From Gemmiger formicilis (GTDB lineage: Bacteria > Bacillota > Clostridia > Oscillospirales > Ruminococcaceae): a stretch of DNA of 64,000 nt. The translations under genes were made by a program, and so were the position numbers. Below, piece by piece: positions 24,885 through 33,724 of the stretch. The stretch spans positions 388 to 64,387 of the forward strand of contig NZ_WQOH01000047.1 of assembly GCF_018784445.1 (NCBI RefSeq), written 5' to 3'. Within the stretch, counting starts at the first letter, position 1. The number at the start of each line of letters is the position of its first letter. Under the pieces are notes generated by a model. It worked only from the letters and a program-made list of their open reading frames with translations. It did not search any database and was not told the origin of the DNA.

Positions 24885-25810
24885 GTTTTGATTATTTTTA
24901 CGGTCAGCAATCCGATCTATTCACATTCTATCGAGTTCCGAAGGTGTTGTTCACGAACGAGAGGTTCTGGAATATTTCTGCCGATGCCAAGATGCTGTAT
25001 GGCATTTTGCTTGACCGCATGAGCCTGTCTGCCAAGAATGGTTGGATAGATAAAAACGGTCGAGTGTATATCATTTTTACAATCGACGAAGCGAAGATGG
25101 CTCTGAACTGTGCTGAACAAAAGGCTATCAAGCTGCTCAGTGAACTTGAGAAGAAAGCAGGATTGATTGAACGTAAGCGCCAGGGTTTGGGAAAGCCCAA
25201 CCTGATCTATGTGAAGAACTTTATCTCTGCTGTGGATTCACAACTCTTGAATTGTGAAAATCACAATTCTGGAACAATGGAAATCACAACTCAAGAACTT
25301 CCGAAATCACAAGGTAATAATACTGATATTAAAAATACTGAATTTAGTGATACTGATTCTATCTTTCCTTCCGGAAATGGTGGAATGATGGACGAGAATG
25401 ACCGGTATCAAGAATACTTTGATTATTTCTCGGATCAGCTCAGTATTGATTTGTTGAAGAAGGATTACCCTTACGATTCCGAAATGCTGGATAACATTCT
25501 GGAGTTGATCGTTGAAACAGTTTGCACGAAGCGACCATTGATTCGCATTGGTGCAGAGGAACGTCCGGCAGAAATTGTCCGCAGTCGGTTTATGAAACTG
25601 AATGTCGAACACATTCGATATGTTATGGACTGCTTCAAAGAGAACACTACAAAGATTAGAAATATCCGTCAGTATATGCTGACTACGATATACAATGCGC
25701 CGACGACAATAGACACCTACTACGATGCTCTTGTTCGGCACGATATGTCACACGGATATTTGGAAGGAGGATTTAAGAAATTGAAAATGAAGCGAGAGGA
25801 AGGAGAGTGA
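24881..25810 (+). CDS. Replication initiator RepA-like protein
   Basis: A 309-residue protein whose N-terminus (FTFYRVPKVLFTNERFWNIS, then AKMLYGILLDRMSLSAKNGWIDKNGRVYIIF) is the RepA_N winged-helix domain of theta-replicating plasmids and Tn1549-type elements. The C-terminal half is a conserved element-specific region. It should start replication of the excised circle. The GTG start overlaps the previous stop. ParA and ParB follow. Confidence 0.88.
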   Translation: MSFDYFYGQQSDLFTFYRVPKVLFTNERFWNISADAKMLYGILLDRMSLSAKNGWIDKNGRVYIIFTIDEAKMALNCAEQKAIKLLSELEKKAGLIERKRQGLGKPNLIYVKNFISAVDSQLLNCENHNSGTMEITTQELPKSQGNNTDIKNTEFSDTDSIFPSGNGGMMDENDRYQEYFDYFSDQLSIDLLKKDYPYDSEMLDNILELIVETVCTKRPLIRIGAEERPAEIVRSRFMKLNVEHIRYVMDCFKENTTKIRNIRQYMLTTIYNAPTTIDTYYDALVRHDMSHGYLEGGFKKLKMKREEGE

Positions 25811-25816
25811 CGAAAA

Positions 25817-26644
25817 ATGTCGAAAAAAGCAACCATCATTGCGGTGGTCAATCAGAAAGGAGGAACCGGCAAGACCACCACCACCGAGAATTTGGGCGTT
25901 GGCTTGGCTCTTGAGGGTAAAAAGGTACTTCTGGTAGACACCGATCCCCAGGCTTCCCTAACGGTCAGTCTTGGCAACCCATACCCGGATGATCTGTCTC
26001 CAACACTTTCCGATCTGATGGGAAAAATTATGATGGAGAAACCCATTGCTCCCGGTGAAGGGATTCTGCATCATCCGGAGGGCGTTGATCTGGTGCCATC
26101 CAACATCGAACTGTCAGGTATGGAAGTAGCACTGGTCAATGCCATGAGCCGGGAAACCATTCTCAGGCAATACCTGGATACGGTCAAACAGAACTATGAT
26201 TACATTCTTCTGGACTGTATGCCTTCTTTGGGTATGCTGACCGTGAATGCGTTGGCAGCTGCCGACAATGTGCTGATACCGGTTCAGGCAGCATACCTTC
26301 CTGCAAAGGGTCTGGAACAGTTGCTTGGAACCATCAACAAGGTCAAGAGGCAAATCAACCCGAAACTGAGGATTGAAGGGATTCTTCTGACTATGGTAGA
26401 CAACCGCACCAACTATTCCAAAGACATCAGCAATCTGATTCGGGAGAGCTATGGAGGAAAGCTGAAGGTTTACAAGACCGACATTCCCCGCTCTGTTCGT
26501 GCAGAAGAAATCAGTGCCGAAGGACACAGTATCTTTCAGCATGATCCGAAAGGAAAAGTGGCGGATGCCTACCGAGTTTTAACGAAGGAGGTGTTAAACA
26601 ATGCAGAAAAAAGGCGCAAACATCAGCTTGAAGGGGTACGATGA
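25817..26644 (+). CDS. parA: ParA-family partition ATPase
   Basis: A 275-residue Walker-type ATPase with the deviant P-loop VVNQKGGTGKTTTTENLGVGL at the N-terminus (residues 10-30), LLVDTDPQASLT near 40 and the switch DYILLDCMPSLGMLTVNA near 125. It segregates the element with ParB. It begins six bases after repA, and its 3' end overlaps the parB start by 44 bases. Confidence 0.95.
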   Translation: MSKKATIIAVVNQKGGTGKTTTTENLGVGLALEGKKVLLVDTDPQASLTVSLGNPYPDDLSPTLSDLMGKIMMEKPIAPGEGILHHPEGVDLVPSNIELSGMEVALVNAMSRETILRQYLDTVKQNYDYILLDCMPSLGMLTVNALAAADNVLIPVQAAYLPAKGLEQLLGTINKVKRQINPKLRIEGILLTMVDNRTNYSKDISNLIRESYGGKLKVYKTDIPRSVRAEEISAEGHSIFQHDPKGKVADAYRVLTKEVLNNAEKRRKHQLEGVR

Positions 26645-27527
26645 TATTTTCTCCACCGATCAATCCAGAGCTGAAGCCCAGCAGGAGCGTGTGCAGGAAA
26701 TTCCGCTTTCTGAGCTACACCCCTTTGAGGGACACCCCTTCCGTGTGGTTGATGATGAAGAAATGATGAAAACTGCGGAGAGCGTCCGAGATTTCGGAGT
26801 TCTCACCCCTGCGATTGTCCGTCCTGACCCCGACGGTGGTTATGAAATCGTTTCTGGTCACAGGCGGCACCGGGCATCGGAGCTTGCGGGTAAGGAAACC
26901 ATGCCTGCGATTGTTCGTGACCTAGACGATGATGCAGCCATTATTTTGATGGTCGATGCGAATTTGCAGAGGGAGAGTATCCTGCCGAGTGAAAGAGCAT
27001 TTGCTTATAAGATGAAGCTGGATGCGATTAAACATCAAGGTCAACGCACCGATTTAACTTCATCCCAAGTTGGGATGAAGTTGCAGGCAATGGATATAGT
27101 TGGTCAGGAGGCAGGAGAAAGCAGAAATCAGGTACACCGTTATATCCGTCTGACCGAACTGATTCCGGAACTGCTGGATATGGTAGATACGGGTCAAATC
27201 AAATTCAATCCTGCGGTGGAGCTTTCCTATCTGGCAAGTGAAGAACAGAAGGATTTTCTTTCTGCAATGGATTATGCTCAAGCAGCTCCTTCCCTTTCGC
27301 AAGCACAGCGAATTAAAAAGCTCGCACAGGAGGGCGAGTGTACGCTGGATGCGATGTGCGAGATTATGAATGAGATCAAGAAGGGAGAGCTGGACAGAGT
27401 AACCTTCAAAACGGATTCGTTGCGAAAATACTTCCCGAAGTCCTATACCAACAAGCAGATGGAGGATAAAATCATTCAGCTTTTGGAACAGTGGCAGAAA
27501 AAAAGAGAAAAATCTATGGAAAGGTAA
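26601..27527 (+). CDS. parB: ParB-family partition protein
   Basis: A 308-residue DNA-binding protein with the ParB/Srx CTP-binding domain (IPLSELHPFEGHPF, then GVLTPAIVRPDPDGGYEIVS-GHRRHRAS, near residues 30-95) and a helix-turn-helix in SRNQVHRYIRLTELIPELLDMV near 175. It loads at parS-like sites, which I did not locate; the GCTAAT repeats at the left end are a candidate. It overlaps parA, so the two are coupled. Confidence 0.93.
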   Translation: MQKKGANISLKGYDDIFSTDQSRAEAQQERVQEIPLSELHPFEGHPFRVVDDEEMMKTAESVRDFGVLTPAIVRPDPDGGYEIVSGHRRHRASELAGKETMPAIVRDLDDDAAIILMVDANLQRESILPSERAFAYKMKLDAIKHQGQRTDLTSSQVGMKLQAMDIVGQEAGESRNQVHRYIRLTELIPELLDMVDTGQIKFNPAVELSYLASEEQKDFLSAMDYAQAAPSLSQAQRIKKLAQEGECTLDAMCEIMNEIKKGELDRVTFKTDSLRKYFPKSYTNKQMEDKIIQLLEQWQKKREKSMER

Positions 27528-27536
27528 GTTGAAAAA

Positions 27537-28064
27537 ATGTTTACACCCAAAAACATTCAGGGCGCTTTGGAAGAACTCTACGACCTTTGCGATCCTGATT
27601 ATATGGTAGATATGCTCGTAAATTACAGTGAGGAGTTCGATGATATTTCTCCTACGCTTCTGGCAAGGTCATTCCAAAAAAATGCCGAGATGGTTTGCGA
27701 GTACCGAGTATTGTCCTCTGCTGGCGATGGGATCGACTATCAGGGAACGGTACTTCTGAACAGTAGAGCCGTGAGGCTTCTGTCCTATGTAGAAGATACG
27801 AGCGGCAATGAAAAAGTTCGCACGATTCAGAGCAAGGAGCTGTGGTTAGCAGAAGATATGACTTTCTATGTGGTGTCCTGTATGTCCACGATTACGATGG
27901 ACAAGGAAGAAGCCATTTGTCTTAACGAACACCGCAGCGTAGTTACTACGGTGGAATGTGAGGACGATATTTTCTTCGACATGGGTTCCCTAATTTGCGA
28001 ACTGGACGATATTTGCTTGTTCGAGCTTTTAGCCGATGTGGATGCGACTATTTATGAACTGTAA
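27537..28064 (+). CDS. Hypothetical element protein
   Basis: A 175-residue acidic protein, not recognised. It has no membrane segment or signal peptide and is mostly alternating short strands (YRVLSSAGDGIDYQGTVLL, DMTFYVVSCMSTITM). It begins nine bases after parB and is followed by a 54-base gap. It is probably one of the accessory proteins carried by Tn1549-type elements between partition and coupling genes. Confidence 0.6.
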   Translation: MFTPKNIQGALEELYDLCDPDYMVDMLVNYSEEFDDISPTLLARSFQKNAEMVCEYRVLSSAGDGIDYQGTVLLNSRAVRLLSYVEDTSGNEKVRTIQSKELWLAEDMTFYVVSCMSTITMDKEEAICLNEHRSVVTTVECEDDIFFDMGSLICELDDICLFELLADVDATIYEL

Positions 28065-28118
28065 CAGGTTCATGGATGGTCGCTTTTCTTATTTCCAAAG
28101 AAACGGAGGTATCGAAAC

Positions 28119-28760
28119 TTGAAAGAATACGATGTGAAGATTACCGAAACCTTGGAGAAAACGGTTACGGTGCAAGCAGAATCTCACGATGCGGCAGAGG
28201 AACAGGTTAGAGCCGCTTATTACAATTCGGAGTACATTCTGGACTCCGAAAACTTTACCGGTGTTGCGTTCGGCACGACCGAGGAACGGGAGGTTCAGAA
28301 AGAACAGGCAGATACCATGAATGTGTTACTGGTAAAGCCGTTTATGTATCCGCAGGCTGTGCAGATCGGCTGTGAGCTGGAAGATTTGCAGAAAGCCGTA
28401 GGTGGCGATATTGAGGCAACTTATCCGTTCAATGAGCCGGTTGCACTGGTCATGCACGACGAAGGTAAACTCGTAGGCAAAGAACTGAACCGTGCGCTGC
28501 GTGATGATGACGGCGATATTTATGACATTATCGCCGGTGATTTTCTGGTTGTGGGATTGGGCGAGGATGATTTTTGTTCTCTGTCCCCGGAACTGATGAA
28601 GCAGTTTGAGGAACACTTTCATCAGCCTGAGACTTTTGTACGCATGGGGCGCAGCATTATGGCGCTTCCCCTGCCGGATGACATGGTGAAGAAAGAAGAT
28701 GCACCTGTCAAAGCTGATTCGGTCCCCCACAAAAGTAACCCTGACCGAGATGTTCTGTAA
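28119..28760 (+). CDS. DpnD/PcfM-like and DUF3846 domain protein
   Basis: A 213-residue protein in two parts: a short N-terminal domain (residues 1-55, EYDVKITETLEKTVTVQAES) like DpnD/PcfM proteins, and a C-terminal DUF3846 domain (YPQAVQIGCELEDLQKAVGG and NRALRDDDGDIYDIIAGDFLVVGL). DUF3846 proteins are frequent in conjugative elements and phages, with no proven role. The start is TTG, with ACGGAGGT upstream. It overlaps none of its neighbours. Confidence 0.75.
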   Translation: MKEYDVKITETLEKTVTVQAESHDAAEEQVRAAYYNSEYILDSENFTGVAFGTTEEREVQKEQADTMNVLLVKPFMYPQAVQIGCELEDLQKAVGGDIEATYPFNEPVALVMHDEGKLVGKELNRALRDDDGDIYDIIAGDFLVVGLGEDDFCSLSPELMKQFEEHFHQPETFVRMGRSIMALPLPDDMVKKEDAPVKADSVPHKSNPDRDVL

Positions 28761-28770
28761 GGAGGTTCTT

Positions 28771-29082
28771 ATGCAAAGAAATTCGACGATTGGAGAGCTG
28801 ATGGAGCGAAAGCGGATTCAGGATGGTGCCAAGGAGTACCAGGGACATACCTATATGGACTTGGCACGATTTGATGACGCCACCAAGCACATGATTATTT
28901 TCGATGTGCTGACCGATGAATCGCCTGTCGGTTGGAAAGGCGAAAGAAATCGCCTGTATTTGAGCGATGTGGGTTATCAGAAGGCTCTGGATAACCAGAA
29001 AGCTGGCAATATCAAGATTATCAGCCATGCCGCAGTTGCCAAGGGCAATCTGTATTACGACCACAGAGATATGGCACGATAA
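28771..29082 (+). CDS. DUF5720-like element protein
   Basis: A 103-residue protein (MQRNSTIGELMERKRIQDGA, then YMDLARFDDATKHMIIFDVL) that resembles the DUF5720 family found next to PcfB genes. The ATG after AAGGAGG was chosen over an in-frame ATG inside the previous gene. No function is known. Confidence 0.65.
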   Translation: MQRNSTIGELMERKRIQDGAKEYQGHTYMDLARFDDATKHMIIFDVLTDESPVGWKGERNRLYLSDVGYQKALDNQKAGNIKIISHAAVAKGNLYYDHRDMAR

Positions 29083-29118
29083 TCTGTTCACTCTACTGCT
29101 TGCAGGAGGTGATGAATC

Positions 29119-29601
29119 ATGCAGGAAGAAGTTGAAAACAGGACAGTAAACCTGGCGATCAGCACAACCAAGCTGACGGGGCGCACTATCATTGCCGGTA
29201 TCCGCAAGTATTTGCAGCACCGGGAAAAAGTGAAGATGAAAAAGGCACGAGACCCTGCCGTTCATGGAAAGCAATCCGTGAAACAGCTTTTGGGACAGAA
29301 TCAGGGTGCTACGAATGTTGAGATCGACAAAGAGAGTATCCGTGATTTTGAAAAGCTCGCCAAGAAGTACGGCGTGGACTTTGCCGTAAGAAAAGATAAG
29401 TCCGTTGATCCTCCCCGGTTTCTTGTTTTTGTCCGTTCCAAAGATGCAGATGCTTTAGATGCAATCTGCAAGGAACATCAGGCAAGGGCATTAACCAAGA
29501 ATGAAAAACCGAGCGTTCTGGCGCAGCTGAAGAAGTTCAAGGAAATTGTCGCAGCGATTCCGAAGAAGGTTCGAGAGAAGAAACAGGAGCGTGATCTGTG
29601 A
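29119..29601 (+). CDS. PcfB-family conjugation protein
   Basis: A 160-residue basic protein of the PcfB family (DUF3801). The match lies in VNLAISTTKLTGRTIIAGIRKYLQH and GKQSVKQLLGQ, then FAVRKDKSVDPPRFLVFVRSKDADAL. In Enterococcus pCF10, PcfB is needed for transfer alongside the coupling protein PcfC. Its stop overlaps the ATG of the VirD4 gene (ATGA), the order seen in pCF10. Confidence 0.88.
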   Translation: MQEEVENRTVNLAISTTKLTGRTIIAGIRKYLQHREKVKMKKARDPAVHGKQSVKQLLGQNQGATNVEIDKESIRDFEKLAKKYGVDFAVRKDKSVDPPRFLVFVRSKDADALDAICKEHQARALTKNEKPSVLAQLKKFKEIVAAIPKKVREKKQERDL

Positions 29602-31352
29602 TGGATAAGAGAAAAATTAAAAAGCTCCTGATTTTGAATTTACCGTATTTTCTGGTAGGGTTGTTCGCTACGAATTTAGGCGAAGCATGGAGATTGGCTG
29701 AGGGTGCAGATTCATCTGCGAAAATCCTCAGCTTTTTTAATGCCCTTCCGATAGCCCTGAACAATCCGCTGCCCAGCTTTCACCCGTTGGATTTGCTGAT
29801 TGGCATTTTCTGCGGCGCAGGACTTCGGCTGGCTGTCTATCTAAAAGGCAAAAACGCAAAGAAGTACCGACACAATGTTGAGTACGGTTCTGCTCGTTGG
29901 GGAACGGCAAAAGATATTGAGCCGTTTATTGCACCAAAGTTCGAGGACAATGTGATCCTGACGAAAACGGAGCGGCTGATGATGAGCAATCGCCCGAAGA
30001 ATCCTGCCAATGCCCGAAATAAGAATGTTCTGATTATCGGCGGTTCGGGTTCCGGTAAAACTCGCTTTTGGTTGAAGCCAAACCTTCTCCAGATGCACAG
30101 TTCCTATGTGGTCACTGACCCGAAAGGCAGCATCGTGATTGAGTGCGGCAACGCCCTTTTGAAGCATGGCTACACCATTAAGATTTTCAACACCATCAAC
30201 TTTCAGAAGTCGATGCGCTATAACCCCTTTGCCTATATTCATTCAGAAAAAGACATTCTGAAACTGGTGACAACACTGATTGCCAACACAAAGGGCGATG
30301 GAAAAGCCGGTGACGAGTTCTGGACGAAGGCGGAAACGCTGCTCTACTGTGCCTTGATCGGATATATCCACTATGAAGCCCCAGTTGAGGAACAGAATTT
30401 CTCCACTCTAATCGAGTTCCTGAACGCAATGGAGGTGCGGGAAGATGATGAGGAGTTCCAGAACCCGGTGGATCTGATGTTTGAAGCGCTGGAAAAGAAA
30501 AAGCCGAATCACTTTGCAGTCCGTCAGTATAAAAAATACAAGCTGGCTGCCGGCAAGACCGCTAAGTCGATTTTGATTTCCTGCGGCGCTCGTCTGGCTC
30601 CTTTTGATATTCAGGAGGTCAGAGATGTGACTGCCTATGACGAGTTGCAGTTGGATACCCTTGGAGATAAGAAAACGGCGCTCTTTCTGATTATGTCAGA
30701 TACGGATGCGACGTTTAATTTTTTGATCTCCATGATTTACACACAGCTGTTCAACTTGCTGTGTGAGAAAGCAGATGATGTGTACGGTGGCAGACTGCCG
30801 GTTCATGTGCGTTGCCTGATTGATGAGATGGCAAACATCGGTCAGATTCCCAATCTGGAAAAACTGGTAGCGACAATCCGAAGCCGTGAAATATCGGCTT
30901 GCCTTGTTCTCCAGGCACAATCACAGCTGAAAGCCATTTATAAAGACAATGCCGATACCATCATCGGCAACATGGATTCCCGAATTTTCCTGGGTGGTTC
31001 TGAGCCAACCACGCTCAAAGAACTGAATCAGGCATTGGGAAAAGAAACTATCGACACCTACAACACCTCCAACACCAGAGGTAACAGCCCGTCTTACGGA
31101 CAAAATTTTCAAAAGCTTGGCAAAGACCTTGCGAGCGTAGATGAGCTTGCGGTTCTGGATGGCAGCAAGTGTATTTTGCAGCTGCGTGGTGTCAGACCGT
31201 TTCTTTCTGATAAGTACGATCTGACGCAGCACCCCAATTATAAGTACACATCAGACTTTGATAAGAGAAATGAGTTCAACATTGAACAGTTTCTGAGTCG
31301 AAGGTTGAAGCTCAAGGCAGGTGATGAGTTTGTGGTAGTCGATGCGGATTAA
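29601..31352 (+). CDS. VirD4/TraG coupling ATPase
   Basis: A 583-residue type IV coupling protein that links the relaxosome to the transfer channel. Two N-terminal membrane helices (residues 9-30 and 62-83) are followed by the ATPase domain, with Walker A GGSGSGKTRFWLKPN near 147 and Walker B VRCLIDEMANIG near 406. The string VEYGSARWGTAKDIEPF is typical of the CD1115-type branch. ATG at 29601 is preferred; a GTG one codon earlier is possible. Confidence 0.94.
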   Translation: MDKRKIKKLLILNLPYFLVGLFATNLGEAWRLAEGADSSAKILSFFNALPIALNNPLPSFHPLDLLIGIFCGAGLRLAVYLKGKNAKKYRHNVEYGSARWGTAKDIEPFIAPKFEDNVILTKTERLMMSNRPKNPANARNKNVLIIGGSGSGKTRFWLKPNLLQMHSSYVVTDPKGSIVIECGNALLKHGYTIKIFNTINFQKSMRYNPFAYIHSEKDILKLVTTLIANTKGDGKAGDEFWTKAETLLYCALIGYIHYEAPVEEQNFSTLIEFLNAMEVREDDEEFQNPVDLMFEALEKKKPNHFAVRQYKKYKLAAGKTAKSILISCGARLAPFDIQEVRDVTAYDELQLDTLGDKKTALFLIMSDTDATFNFLISMIYTQLFNLLCEKADDVYGGRLPVHVRCLIDEMANIGQIPNLEKLVATIRSREISACLVLQAQSQLKAIYKDNADTIIGNMDSRIFLGGSEPTTLKELNQALGKETIDTYNTSNTRGNSPSYGQNFQKLGKDLASVDELAVLDGSKCILQLRGVRPFLSDKYDLTQHPNYKYTSDFDKRNEFNIEQFLSRRLKLKAGDEFVVVDAD

Positions 31353-31364
31353 GGAGGTTTCTGT

Positions 31365-31685
31365 TTGGAAAATCTGAAAACGGTATCTGCCCTGGTTAAG
31401 AACATCTTGGAACACGACCACAAGGCAAGAAATACCGACAATCATTTGTACCTGATGGTACTGGAACACTATTCCGGTCTGCGTGGCATCGACATTCATG
31501 CCATGACGGTTCCTGTGTTTTTGAAAGAACTGGATAGACGCAGCTTTCCGGGGTTTGAAACTGTCCGCAGAAGCAGACAGAAAGTGCAGGCAACCTACCC
31601 TGACCTTGCTCCCAGTGAAGCCGTAGGCAAACGCAGAGCAAAAAATGAGGTTGTATATCGAGAATTTGCAGAAAGCGAGGTGTAA
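31365..31685 (+). CDS. Hypothetical element protein
   Basis: A 106-residue protein with a TTG start and AAGGAGG upstream, 12 bases after VirD4. Its C-terminal half (FPGFETVRRSRQKVQATYPDL, then EAVGKRRAKNEVVYREFA) matches a family of small proteins found in many conjugative and phage elements, possibly DNA-binding. Function unknown. Confidence 0.65.
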   Translation: MENLKTVSALVKNILEHDHKARNTDNHLYLMVLEHYSGLRGIDIHAMTVPVFLKELDRRSFPGFETVRRSRQKVQATYPDLAPSEAVGKRRAKNEVVYREFAESEV

Positions 31686-31688
31686 AAA

Positions 31689-32081
31689 ATGACTTGGTGG
31701 ATCACGGATACCTCTATTGGGCAGCGTTTGAAGTTCATTAGACGATTTCGCCGCCTTACCCAGAAAGAGCTTGGACTCTTGATGGGGTATTCCGAGAAAA
31801 CAGCGGATGTCCGTATTGCTCAGTATGAGAAAAACGCTCGAACCCCTAATGCAGAAACCACAGCGAAACTCGCAGAGGTTCTGAAGGTTTCACCTGCCGT
31901 TTTTTCACCGACGATCTGTGCTTCTCGTGAAGATTTGTTGCAGTCAATGTATTGGCTGTTTCTTATGAAAGGTGGTGGTGATATATATGATTGTGAAACT
32001 GAATATGCAAGAAGCAGAATGGAACAGAAACTTGGCGTGATAACCGTCGAGGAGTTCCTTGAAAAGATTCTCGCAAACTAA
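31689..32081 (+). CDS. Helix-turn-helix regulator
   Basis: A 130-residue protein with an XRE-type helix-turn-helix (IGQRLKFIRRFRRLTQKELG to VRIAQYEKNARTPNAET, residues 10-55) and a C-terminal part of its own (RMEQKLGVITVEEFLEKIL). It follows the preceding gene by three bases and is closed by a terminator. It probably controls element genes; the target is unknown. Confidence 0.85.
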   Translation: MTWWITDTSIGQRLKFIRRFRRLTQKELGLLMGYSEKTADVRIAQYEKNARTPNAETTAKLAEVLKVSPAVFSPTICASREDLLQSMYWLFLMKGGGDIYDCETEYARSRMEQKLGVITVEEFLEKILAN

Positions 32082-32125
32082 GCCTTCCGTCCGGTTTTGA
32101 TACCGGTAGTACGGAGGGCTTTTTC
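32081..32125 (+). terminator. Terminator before the transfer-channel genes
   Basis: AGCCTTCCGT-CCGGT pairs with ACCGG-ACGGAGGGCT, then TTTTT. It divides the regulator gene from the Maff2 gene. Confidence 0.9.
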
Positions 32126-32164
32126 TATTCTCAAAACAATTTCAAATTTTAGGAGGAAAATATT

Positions 32165-32380
32165 ATGGCATTTTTCAATAGCGCAGTAACCGTTCTTCAG
32201 ACTCTCGTTATCGCTCTGGGCGCAGGTCTTGGCATCTGGGGTGCAATCAATCTGCTTGAGGGCTACGGCAACGATAACCCCGGCGCAAAGTCCCAGGGCA
32301 TGAAGCAGCTCATGGCTGGCGGCGGTGTTGCCCTCATCGGCACCACCCTTGTACCTCTGCTCTCCGGACTGTTCGGTTAA
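32165..32380 (+). CDS. Maff2-family small membrane protein
   Basis: A 71-residue protein with two hydrophobic helices (residues 6-27 and 48-68) around a glycine-rich loop, closely fitting the Maff2 family of Tn1549-type elements (AVTVLQTLVIALGAGLGIWG, then GMKQLMAGGGVALIG). Its size, two-helix plan and place just before the VirB6-like gene resemble VirB2 pilins; that role is inference. RBS AGGAGG. Confidence 0.88.
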   Translation: MAFFNSAVTVLQTLVIALGAGLGIWGAINLLEGYGNDNPGAKSQGMKQLMAGGGVALIGTTLVPLLSGLFG

Positions 32381-32405
32381 TCACAAAACAAGGAGGTAAT
32401 CGCCT

Positions 32406-33272
32406 TTGGACAGCATACTCCAACAGATCACAGACTGGCTGAAAGAAATGCTCGTTTCAGCCATTATGGGAAATCTGTCGGGGATGTTTGAGTCCGTCAA
32501 CAACCAGGTTGGCGAGATAGCAACCTCCGTTGGCATGACCCCGGCGAATTTTTCGCCGGGTGTCTTTGCCATGGTACGAAACATCTCCGAGTCAGTGATT
32601 ATCCCAATCGCAGGCTTGATTCTGACCTTCATTGCCTGTTATGAGCTAATTCAGATGATTATTGACCACAACAATCTGGCGAATTTTGAAACCTGGATCT
32701 TCTTCAAATGGGTGTTCAAGACTTTTGTTGCGGTCATGTTAATCACAAACACATTCAATATCACGATGGCTGTGTTCGATGTGGCACAGCACGTTATAAA
32801 CGCAAGCGCCGGTATCATATCCGGAAATACTGCCATAGATGCTTCGGCATTGGAAACAATGGAAGAAACGCTGATGGCAATGGATTTGGGGCCTTTACTC
32901 GGCTTGTTCCTGCAATCCTTTATCGTGCAGGTCACGATGTCCGCTTTGGCAATCATCATCTTTGTGATCGTCTACGGTCGAATGATTGAAATTTATCTGA
33001 TGGTCAGCCTTGCCCCGATTCCACTCTCCACTTTTGGAAACAGAGAGCAAAGCAATATCGGACAGAATTATCTGCGTTCGCTGTTTGCAATCGGATTCCA
33101 GGGATTCCTGATTATGATCTGCGTAGGCATTTATGCGGTACTGATTCAGTCTATCGCATTCAGTGACGACATCATCGGCTCTATCTGGGGTGTTATGGGC
33201 TACACCGTCCTTTTGTGCTTCACCCTGTTTAAGACCGGTTCACTTGCGAAGGGTGTATTCAGCGCTCACTAA
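32406..33272 (+). CDS. VirB6/TrbL-like channel protein
   Basis: A 288-residue polytopic membrane protein with about six helices and no catalytic motif. The pattern (MGNLSGMFESVNNQVGEIAT, then FKWVFKTFVAVMLITNTFNIT and IEIYLMVSLAPIPLSTFGN) is that of the VirB6-like proteins of Firmicutes elements (CD0415/CD1112 type), which form the inner-membrane pore. The start appears to be TTG after AAGGAGG. It lies between Maff2 and PrgI, as expected. Confidence 0.88.
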   Translation: MDSILQQITDWLKEMLVSAIMGNLSGMFESVNNQVGEIATSVGMTPANFSPGVFAMVRNISESVIIPIAGLILTFIACYELIQMIIDHNNLANFETWIFFKWVFKTFVAVMLITNTFNITMAVFDVAQHVINASAGIISGNTAIDASALETMEETLMAMDLGPLLGLFLQSFIVQVTMSALAIIIFVIVYGRMIEIYLMVSLAPIPLSTFGNREQSNIGQNYLRSLFAIGFQGFLIMICVGIYAVLIQSIAFSDDIIGSIWGVMGYTVLLCFTLFKTGSLAKGVFSAH

Positions 33273-33289
33273 GGAAAGGAGGAAATTGT

Positions 33290-33724
33290 TTGGCAGCGTA
33301 TATTCCCGTACCTCGTGACCTGACGAGGGTAAAAACAAAAGTGTTCTTTAATCTGACGAAACGGCAGTTACTTTGCTTTGGTGCGGCGGCACTCATCGGA
33401 GTGCCGATTTTCTTTCTGGTCAAAGCAACCGGAAATGTGAGCCTTGCAGCACTGTCCATGATGATCGTCATGTTGCCGTTGTTCTTTCTGGCAATGTATG
33501 AAAAGGATGGTCAGCCGTTGGAAGTGGTTGTTGAACACTTCATTCAGACTAAATTCGTTCGTCCCAAGGTTCGCCCTTATCAGACGGACAACTATTATGA
33601 CGCTTTGATGCGTCAGTACAAACTGGAAAAGGAGGTTGAACGAATTGTTTTTCAAAAAGAAGCAGCAGGCAAGAAACATCAAAATGCCTGCAAATCTGAA
33701 TCGGAAACAGCAGCGAGAAATTAA
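33290..33724 (+). CDS. PrgI-family (VirB3-like) protein
   Basis: A 144-residue protein with two close membrane helices (residues 28-48 and 52-68) after the signature YIPVPRDLTRVKTKVFFNLTKRQL. PrgI proteins accompany VirB4 ATPases in Gram-positive conjugation systems. The start is TTG with AAAGGAGG upstream. The C-terminus overlaps the VirB4 start by about 80 bases. Confidence 0.9.
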   Translation: MAAYIPVPRDLTRVKTKVFFNLTKRQLLCFGAAALIGVPIFFLVKATGNVSLAALSMMIVMLPLFFLAMYEKDGQPLEVVVEHFIQTKFVRPKVRPYQTDNYYDALMRQYKLEKEVERIVFQKEAAGKKHQNACKSESETAARN